Source of the DNA: Gari tellinella
Taxonomy: Eukaryota > Mollusca > Bivalvia > Cardiida > Psammobiidae
Length of the DNA stretch: 64,000 nucleotides
Reading direction: 5' to 3'
NCBI GenBank assembly: GCA_922989275.2
Contig: OV277871.1
Coordinates: 61,587,848 to 61,651,847 of the forward strand
Shown here: positions 56,463-64,000 of the stretch, one piece after another
How positions within the stretch are numbered: position 1 is the first letter of the stretch
How the letters are laid out: each line of letters opens with the position of its first letter
The notes under the pieces: generated by a model
Seen by the model: only the letters and a program-made list of their open reading frames with translations
Databases searched by the model: none
Told to the model about the DNA's origin: nothing
Program-made: the position numbers and the translations under genes

Positions 56463-56579
56463 ATTTGAAAAATCTAGAAAAAGCTTGTTTCTTTGTACAT
56501 TTTCATCACAACAACATCAAGGAGTACAATTATAACCTGCTGTATGATTTTACTTGAAAGCCAAATGAATACACTGCAG

Positions 56580-59500
56580 TGACAAAACACCTCGGGGCAT
56601 TTGTCACTTTCTGTGATAGCTGGGCACATTATTACAAAAATCATGCACTTGGTGATACAAGCATCAAATTTGGTATGTATACTGGTATGCCCCTACTTTC
56701 AACAAAAAGCCCGTTAGCCACGTCAAAATTCAAAATGGCGGCCATTTTTCAAGATGGCCGCCATTTCAGGCTCTATTATACAGTTTTATCTCTAACATTG
56801 GTTATATTTGACCGATTTTCAAACTGTTTGTGTCTAATTATATGTTTTCAAGCATAAAGAAGCTAATTATGTGATCCATAGACTTGTAAGAAGTTCATTT
56901 AATCGTGTTATAAGCAAAACTGTACAAAAGCGAAGTGTGTGTCAAGGTAAAAACCAAATTCACAGGAGTTTATAGATTATATACTCAATTTACCTTCTGT
57001 CACGTTTTTTAATGATATTGTCTTCACTTGCTTTTGTCTGAAGATGCTTTTTTTCACATAACAACTACATAAATCTGTACACATCAGTTCTAAAACAAAA
57101 TCACGAACTTGGTGATACAAGCATCAAATTTGGTATGTATACTGGTATGACCCTACTTTCAACAAAATCCGTTAGCCACGTAAAAATTCAAAGTGGCCTC
57201 CATTTTTTACAAGATGACTGCCATGCATATGATCAGGTTTATTTTTGAGTCGGCAATACATATACAAGTAACATAAGCTCTGAAGAGCTTTTATAATCGA
57301 CTATGATCGTTGACCAATTCTTTTGTAATATTTGACATGTTTGACCAAATTTCACTAAAGAAATGTTTTTAAAAAGCATAAGGAAGCCAATTCAGTCACC
57401 TCAAGCTGAACAGAAGTTTACTTTAAGGCAAAATAGCAAAGCTACATCGTTTGTTTTCAAAATGGCCACCATTTTATATTGGTATAAGCAAAATCATTTC
57501 TTAAATTTGATCAACATTAATGTTTTTTGTGTCAACATAGATGTCATAAAGTATCAGGAAGCTAATTCAGACAACTTCTTTCTGAATTGAAACTAATTTT
57601 ATTGCACAATCACCAATCTAGACAAAATAAGTGTTTTTTGCTCACAGTTGATCGTTCCTTTTTGCAATAGTGATTATAATATCCTTTCTGATCCTTTCTA
57701 CCGTATATACTTCTGGCCACTTGTCATACTTTTGGTGTCAAAGCATTATGATAAGAACACCGAAAGCTAATTATGTGAACATTTACTTTATTAAGAATCT
57801 TGTTCTTTAGGGTAATGACTTATTTTAATGGCATATATGTGGTTTATGACTATTTTAGCAGTTATTTCTTAGTGTACATGCTGGAGTTGGTGTATAATCG
57901 CTTATACTTATGTAGGTGTTCATTTTCACATTTCTAAATATCGGTATATTAGGCCACATCCTAAATACTTGTACTGGCATCTGTCCCTGCAAACACTTAA
58001 CTTTAGTATCTATGTTTAATCGGGTATTTGCAATCATATCACTAGGTAACAGGGTTGTCCAATGTATCAGCAATGTTTCATTCATTTCAACTCTATGAGA
58101 TACTTCCAACATGACACAAGCTACATGTATTTGGTATGCAGAACATTTTGCATGTTCAACAGAGGGGCTTGACCTTTAGGAACTGCACCTAAGATCTATA
58201 CCATTAAGCTAACATGTCCAATCAAACACAATAATCTTATCCCATGACTTGGCATAATTGATGCAATGATTTCCAGATTTTATTGCTTGTACATTATGAT
58301 TTATGATTATAGACTGGACTTTGCACATGCACCATATCTTTCAGTTTATGTATTCTATGCAGCCTTTTCTCTTTCTTATATGGGAATTTGGCGTGAAACT
58401 AGCTCATGTTTGACCGTTGACCAATTGCAACCAACACTTTCTGTAGAACAAGATAGTTTGAATTAGCATTTGAAATTCACATCGACATGAAATTTTATGT
58501 CATTAACTTTTAACATGGGAGTGGTGTGGTCTCCGGTTATGGCTTGCAATTCATGCATGAACAATTGTGCACACACTTCTTCATGTTAACATTGTATAAT
58601 TTCTTAAAATGTTGTTGAAGATTACACAGGGATCAATCTCAAATATGATATTAGCAGTACTATGTGTCCACATCAAATAGCTTTAGCAAACAGCTGAAAC
58701 GCTCTGTCTTTATGCAATTGTACCACAAGAAACGTATACTATATTTGACTGTGTATAACATCATATCGCTTTTAAAAGTATGTTGTCAGAATAGGTAGAC
58801 TATACATCCGTCCCTATGTTTGCAGAACAGAACTTTTTTACACCAAACTCAGGAATGGAAATTCTTTACAAAGATTAATGCGGAGTTTTAAGGGTCATAC
58901 TCTCAAATGGTTGCATGTATTGACTTTGAAGAAGAGACAAGACTTTTCGTGTAAAGTATATTTCTCAACATTGCTGAAATCTGATTTTATTGAAAGGAGT
59001 CCACATTGCCTTCATTTTTGAAAACCATTTTGATTTCCTTATTTGATTGGTCAAGCACCATATATCAGAACGGTTGTATTACGTCAAAGAAAACACACTA
59101 TCCATACTGGATCTGATATTTCTCCATATTGTTTTCATCACGCTCATGGTCATTCATCTTTTTCATATCTTAACTTATTCAACAAGTATAGTAGACGCTA
59201 AGCGTCTTCAAGCAAAATAAAAACTATAACTTTTTTTCATGGCGCAGCCTTTCTTTATTAACAGTGAACATCTGGTGTACATATACCAAACATAATGAAG
59301 AGTTTGTTTGTGCAAAAATTCAAGATGAAACATTAACAGATCAATTTTGTTGACTTTTACCTACTATACAGACAAATACATGTACATCTAAAACATATTT
59401 ATTGGTGTAAAATGGCCCCTTTCTCTGTTGTGAAAATCAGTTTAACCAGTGTCATAATACAATTATGCATGAGCCACCAAGGCCCATCAGTAATTCCTGC

Positions 59501-61015
59501 AAGAAATAATCAGTAATTTAGGTGTTGGGTATATTCATTCATTTTTTTCAAATTCCATCACCGAATCTTTTACTTTGAAATTTTGATTTTCTTCAAAATA
59601 TATAAGAAACACTGGTTTATCGTCCGATTACTTGTCTGTCTTTTGAACGATATTAATCAATTTATCAGATGCTCCCTTGTTCACATGATTACTTACACGC
59701 TCATGTAGTAGTAAGATAAATGGTATCCATGAATTATCTAGTCACTTTTACTTTGACATGAGTCATAATGGGCATCAACTCTGTAGGCACATTGTTTGAT
59801 TTAAATATGATAATGACTATTGGGATATGTGGCAGTAGACTGTATTAAATTTTGGTCACATTTATAACATGTGGCGGAATGCAGATACATGTACGTGCGT
59901 CTTACATATACATGTACTTTTTCTGGTAAGAAGTTACAAAGTGGTTAAATGATCTTCAGAACTACCATGATGTTTGTTGTTGGTACAGAGATTAAATTGT
60001 TATGTTAGATAATTAAGGAATTTTGTTTGTTTGTTAATGCAATTATATTTAAATTGAGAAAAAAGAAACATATTCAAGACTTGTCAGTTTACTTGAAAGG
60101 TAGAATAGTGTATGGTAAAGTAATTGCAGTGTCAGATAAAGTAGTATAGTTTGGGCAATCATTGTTCAGATAAATGAAATTTTCATTATGAGAAAACAGC
60201 ATTCAGCATAAGCAGTCACATAACAACAGACAACAAGCTTTGGTCAGCTACGGAGTAAAAATATATGTGTGGCTAAAATAGGTCATTAGATAATGATATG
60301 AGTTTCTAACCGACCGGAGGCTCCCATGAATAGTTCTCACATCCTGTTTAAAACATTCTTTGACACCAAAAATATGACAAATCGTCATATAAACCAGATG
60401 TAAGAAAAGATATTCTACATTAGAGACAATGTTGGCAAACATATGCAAACAAACTCAACAAATTTGTCATTACGCAGTTAAGTAATTTTTAAAAAAAATA
60501 TACTGTCTTTTGTTATTGTGCAAACACAGCAGTCTGATGCTGACGAAATTAGCTTCCTTCTGCTGTAAAAATATATTTAGACTCAAAAAGTGTATTTAAC
60601 TATGGCAATGTACGTCAAATGTAAGAAAGAGAATCGTAAATTTGAACCAAAAATAGTGGCCATCTTCGAAAAAAACTATGTATTTTGGTCACAAATTGGC
60701 CATTACATGATAAAGTAAGTTTTAAAACACTTTGAAATACACTTAGTTAGTTTCCTTATACCTTAAAACTTATATTTAGACACCAAAACTGTAAAGAACG
60801 GCCATATATGTCAAATATTAGCAACAAAACTGTATTTTCGAACCTGCAATGGCGGCCATCTTGAAAAATGGCCGCCATTTTGATTTTTTCAAGTGGCTAA
60901 CGGGCTTTTATGAAAAACAACAGATAGAAGTGCAAGTGTGCCAAGTTTGATGCTTGTATCACTAAGTGCATGATTCACCCCAAAAAGTGTAATAATGTGC
61001 TGAGCTATGACACCA
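56580..61015. repeat. 4.4 kb segment with inverted ends and repeated ATGGCGGCC motifs
   Basis: The left end (TCATGCACTTGGTGATACAA, CCGTTAGCCACGT, AAAATGGCGGCCATTTT) and right end (GGCCGCCATTTTGA, AAGTGGCTAACGGGC, TTGTATCACTAAGTGCATGA) are inverted relatives. Inside, diverged copies of the left end recur near 57100-57200 and 57450, and of the right end near 60655. The centre (57600-60500) shows no gene. It may be a further foldback-type element. Confidence 0.6.
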
Positions 61016-61023
61016 TTCTTGTT

Positions 61024-61320
61024 TTTTATGCCCCGGCACGACATAGTCGGGGGCATATTGTTTTTGGTCTGTCTGTCTGTTTGTCTGTATACAACTTTAA
61101 CCTTGGCCATAAGTTTTTAATTACTTAAGATAGAGACTTTATATTTGGTATGTGCATTCACCTCAAGAAGCTCTTGAGCTCAGTAAAATTTGAGTCATGT
61201 CCGACAAAGGTAAAGGTCATTTAGTGGTCATTTAGCGGTTACTCTGGTGGAAAGGGAGATAACTCATCCTATATTATTTCCAGTGACTAAGAAGTGAGTA
61301 GGAAGGGAGATAACTCGTCC
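61024..61320 (+). repeat. HINE head and body, TATGCCCCTGCACG family (copy 2)
   Basis: Nearly the same as 56046-56330 (GGCACGACATAGTCGG in the hairpin, (TGTC)n, the same AAGGGAGATAACTC units). The two copies bracket 4.7 kb in the same orientation, either a direct duplication or two insertions of one family. Confidence 0.7.
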
Positions 61321-61329
61321 TACGTAACC

Positions 61330-61715
61330 AGGTGGTAGTTACGTTCAGGTAATGGGACGAATAAATAACTTCCGGTTTAGTTTTGTAGAGTGATTTCCCT
61401 TTTCTGTTGTGAATGTTTTTTCCGTTGAGAGTAGTATTGTCTCGATTATAAAATGTGATTATTTGATTTTCTCTGGATTAGTTCAGTGTTCTTTTCCACG
61501 ATCTGGTATGTCACTTTCTTACGTTATATGAAGTCGCATATTTTTCCACGAGCATTGTCTTGGAATCGGGCACGATTTGGTATGTCATATTCTAACGTTG
61601 TATGAATTCGATAATTTTTCCACGAGCGTTGTCTTGGAATTAAGGATATATTAGTAATAACAATTAAATAAACAAAACGTTATATTACGTTATATTGGCG
61701 CCTTGTGACTGGGAG
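61330..61715 (+). repeat. Possible LTR plus primer-binding-like TGGCGCC, with a 74-bp tandem pair
   Basis: Two 74-bp units (61497-61570, 61571-61642) begin CACGATYTGGTATGTCA and end GCRTTGTCTTGGAAT. The stretch ends near TATATTGGCGCCTTGTGACTGG. TGGCGCC with GTGAC after it resembles the site just past a BEL/Gypsy-type 5' LTR. No retroviral-type gene is present. Weak. Confidence 0.3.
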
Positions 61716-62585
61716 GTTTCCTGTGGGGGTATCAATCACCTTTAGTGATAGTTCTAGTTTTTAATTGAAAACTTAAAAAATCTTCTTGTCTGAAACTACA
61801 GTACCCTGAGCTTAGATATTGGGCACAAAGCATCATCTTTAGGTCTTCTTTCAAGATTGTTCAAATTATGTCCTTGAGGTAAAAAATGACCCCGCCCCAG
61901 GCGTCGTAATTTTGCATAGAGTTATATAGTGAAATCTTCGAAAACATATTTGTCTCTAAAACTAATATGGCCAGAGCTTTGATATTTGGGCTGGTGACAT
62001 TTCTAGAAGCCCTTAACCAATATTGTAAATATGGTTCTGGTCTGTTGCATATCTAGGTCACAGGAGCTAAAAATAGATTTTTTCAATGAAAACTTAACAA
62101 ATCTTCTTGTCTGAAACCACAGTACCCTGAGCTTAGATATTTGGCACAAAGCATCATCTACAGGTCCTCTATCAAGAATGTTCAAATTATGTCCCTTGGG
62201 TCAAAACTGCCAAGGCCCTAGGGGTCGCAGTTTTACATAGAGTTATATAGTGAAATATTCTTCTCTGAAACTATTATGGCAAGAGCTTTGATATTTAGCA
62301 TAGTGACACTTTTAGATGTTCTTTACCAATATTGCTGAAATGGTTCGGGTCTGTTGCATATCTAGGTCACATTAGCTAAAATAGATTTTTTTCAATGAAA
62401 AGTCTTCCTGTCTGAAACCACCCATGTACAAAATATTTGACAGAACACTTAATTTTCAAATTCATCAGCAAGATTTTTGAAATTATGTCTCTGGGGTAAA
62501 AAGTGATCCCACCCCAGGGCTCATGTGACCCTTGTGTTGGTTTTTTCCAGGTGAGCGATATTTAGGCCCGCAAGGGCCTCTTGTC

Positions 62586-62865
62586 TTTTTTAAAAAGTTT
62601 GAATCCAGACCAGATGCAGCATTCAACTCTGGCTGGTCTGTAGCAAAACTGTTTGACGCTTATATACATGTTTTAAGTCAAAATGCATCGAGTTCTGAAC
62701 CTAAGAAATGAAGCAGGCAGTAGTTGATCTTTTTAGAATACCATCGTATTACCCTTTAAGGTGTTAACCCTTATTCTGTGATTAACATAATTGAGACATT
62801 TTGAAAACAGTGTGGACTCAGATCAGACAGCTTCTGTCAGAAGGAGTTTACACCGTGGGTTTATT
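62586..62865. other. Low-repeat DNA between HINEs
   Basis: It has a TCCAGACCAGATGCAGCATT / CTGGCTGGTCTG imperfect hairpin (about 62592-62640) that recalls the GGATCC hairpins. Nothing else was found. Confidence 0.45.
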
Positions 62866-64000
62866 AGCTCACCTGGCACAAAGTGCCAAGGTGAGCTATT
62901 CTGATCATGCTGTGTCCGTCGTCGTCGGTTCGTCCATCCGTCCGTCGTCAACAATTTCTTTAAACGACATCTTCTCCTAAACTACCGGTCAGATTTTTAC
63001 CAAACTTACCAGGAATGATCCTTATATGGTCCTCTTTCAAAGTTGTTGAAATGGTTCCAGTTGGTTGCATATCTAGGTCACAGGAGCTAAAAATAGATCG
63101 CTTCAATAAAAACTTTGAAAATCTTCTTGTCTGAAACCGCAGTTCTCTGAGCTTAGATATTTTGCACAAAGCATCATCTACTGGTCCTCAATCAAAGTTG
63201 TTCAAATTATGTCCCTGGGGTAAAAAATGACCCAGCCCGGGGGGGTCATAGATTTACATAGAGTTATATAGTGAAATCTTCAAAAATCTTCTTCTCTGAA
63301 ACTAACGTGGCTTCAAAAATCTTCTTCTCTGAAACTAACGTGGCCAGAGCTTAGATGTGTGGCATGGTGACACTTTTAGAGGGCCTTTACCAATATTGTT
63401 GAAATGGTACAAGTCCGTTGCATATCTAGGTCACAGGAGCTAAAAATAGATTGCTTCAAGAAAAAATTTAAAAATCTTCTTGTCTGAAACCGCAGTACTC
63501 TGAGCTTAGATATTTGGCACAAAGCATCATCTACTGGTACACCATCAAAGTTGTTCAAATTATGTCCCTTGGGTAAAAAAATAACCCTACCCCGGGAGTC
63601 ACAGTTTTACGAAGAGTTATATAGTGAAACTTCAAACATCTCCTTTCCTGAAACTAAGATTTCCAGAGCTTTGATACTTGGCATGGTGTGACTTCTAGAG
63701 GTACTTTACCAATTTTGTTCAAATGGTTTCAGTCTGTTGCATATCTAGGTCACAAGAGCTAAAAGAATGATCGTTTCATTAAATTTTAAAAAATCTTGTT
63801 CGTGAAATCTTAAAAAAAATTTGTGTCAAATTTTCCAGCTTTCGTCCGTCACAAATTGTACTAAATCGTTTTCTTAAATGTTTGCTGTCAATATTGTTCA
63901 AATCATTGCCCTTGGCATATACTGAAGTATTTGGCTAAATCGTATTGTCATAATTTCTCAGCTTTCCCAGATATTTTACTCTTATTTCAGTTGTTCCAGG
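62866..64000 (+). mobile_element. Helentron-like element, AGCTCACCTGGCAC head, 3' end outside the window
   Basis: Hairpin AGCTCACCTGGCACA / GTGCCAAGGTGAGCT, GTCGTCGGTTCGTCC tract, and about 310-bp units with GTTGCATATCTAGGTCACA. A 33-bp unit (CTTCAAAAATCTTCTTCTC...) is directly doubled at 63277-63342. No CAGGTGAGCG end was found before 64000. Confidence 0.78.

Larger units (their letters stand above)
55657..61761 (+). mobile_element. Helentron-like element, TATACCCCCAACAC family, about 6.1 kb with nested DNA
   Basis: Hairpin TATACCCCCAACAC / GTGGTGGGGGCTATA and (GTCC)n. Body units are at 55730-56040 (AAAACTATATACAATACC and AAAACTATTTATGGCATTC). The 3' end is CTGTGGGGGTATCA, hairpin ATCACC/GTGAT, AGTTCTAGTTT. 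The flanking HINE rejoins as AAATAGATTTTT / AATTGAAAACTTAAAAAATC. Most of the inside (56046-61320) is other inserted DNA. Confidence 0.75.
51983..62585 (+). mobile_element. Large AGCTCACCTGGCAC-headed HINE split by two insertions
   Basis: Head AGCTCACCTGGCACG / GTGCCATGGTGAGC with (GTCC)n at 51984-52090. The body (AAATAGATTTTTTCAATG, TTGGCACAAAGCATCATC) is seen at 52091-52535, 55309-55656 and 61762-62540. The tail is CCAGGTGAGCGATATTTA, GGCCCGCAAGGGCC, TCTTGT. The two gaps hold the TA-flanked element 52536-55308 and the TATACCCCC element 55657-61761. Both junctions rejoin to the normal body. Confidence 0.8.

Noticed and set aside
61330..61715. Complete LTR retrotransposon
   Set aside because: Only an LTR-like end and a TGGCGCC site are seen, with no coding region and no second LTR in the window.

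Overview
This is animal nuclear DNA, almost certainly from a bivalve mollusc and most likely a heterodont (venerid-, dreissenid- or Mya-like). Genus is not resolvable. The grounds are AT-rich sequence, intron-style splice sites, an RTE-clade LINE, pogo, Harbinger and mariner-type elements, and above all dense non-autonomous Helentron-like elements with a GTCCGTC microsatellite near the 5' end and roughly 150-175 bp internal tandem repeats. There are no operons, ribosome binding sites, CRISPR arrays or rRNA. Most long open frames lie inside repeat DNA and are not genes.

The window is a deep nest of transposons. At least eight sequence-distinct Helentron-like families (called HINEs here) share one plan: a T-tract at the left flank; a 5' hairpin of about 27-34 nt; a GTCCG-type microsatellite; a tandem-repeat body; an inverted third copy of the 5' hairpin arm near the 3' end; then a terminal hairpin ending in CTTGTT or CTAGTTT. 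Families are named by their 5' ends: AGCTCACCTGAGCC, AGCTCACCTGGCAC, TATCCCCTGCCG, TATGCCCCCGGCATC, TATGCTCCCC, TATGTCTCCCCC, TATACCCCCAACAC and TATGCCCCTGCACG. A ninth is seen only as a tail. No Rep/helicase gene is present, so all copies depend on an enzyme encoded elsewhere.

Layout. 1-14330: a chimeric HINE holding other HINEs and a minus-strand RTE-type LINE (5045-13024). The LINE is split by a pogo-type MITE (7013-8005) and by a long-inverted-repeat Harbinger-like element (8202-12429), which itself holds a HINE. 14331-15067: low-repeat DNA with one convincing host-type exon (14432-14552). 15068-18620: four nested or tandem HINEs. 19417-30378: a HINE split by a 10.35 kb Harbinger-like element (19754-30103) that carries two more HINEs. 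30379-35064: a HINE, a broken minus-strand gene of an uncharacterised metazoan family with PIN/FEN1-like motifs, and a LINE 3' fragment. 35130-50453: many HINEs and a foldback mariner-type MITE (45550-48208). 50454-51982: low-repeat DNA with a tRNA-like promoter sequence. 51983-62585: one HINE holding a TA-flanked TIR element (52536-55308, with an intact 105-codon ORF and a broken psq-type helix-turn-helix) and a 6.1 kb TATACCCCC element. 62866-64000: another HINE that runs off the window.

The nesting gives a relative insertion history. Several junctions can be checked inside the window because the unoccupied version of the same site is also present.
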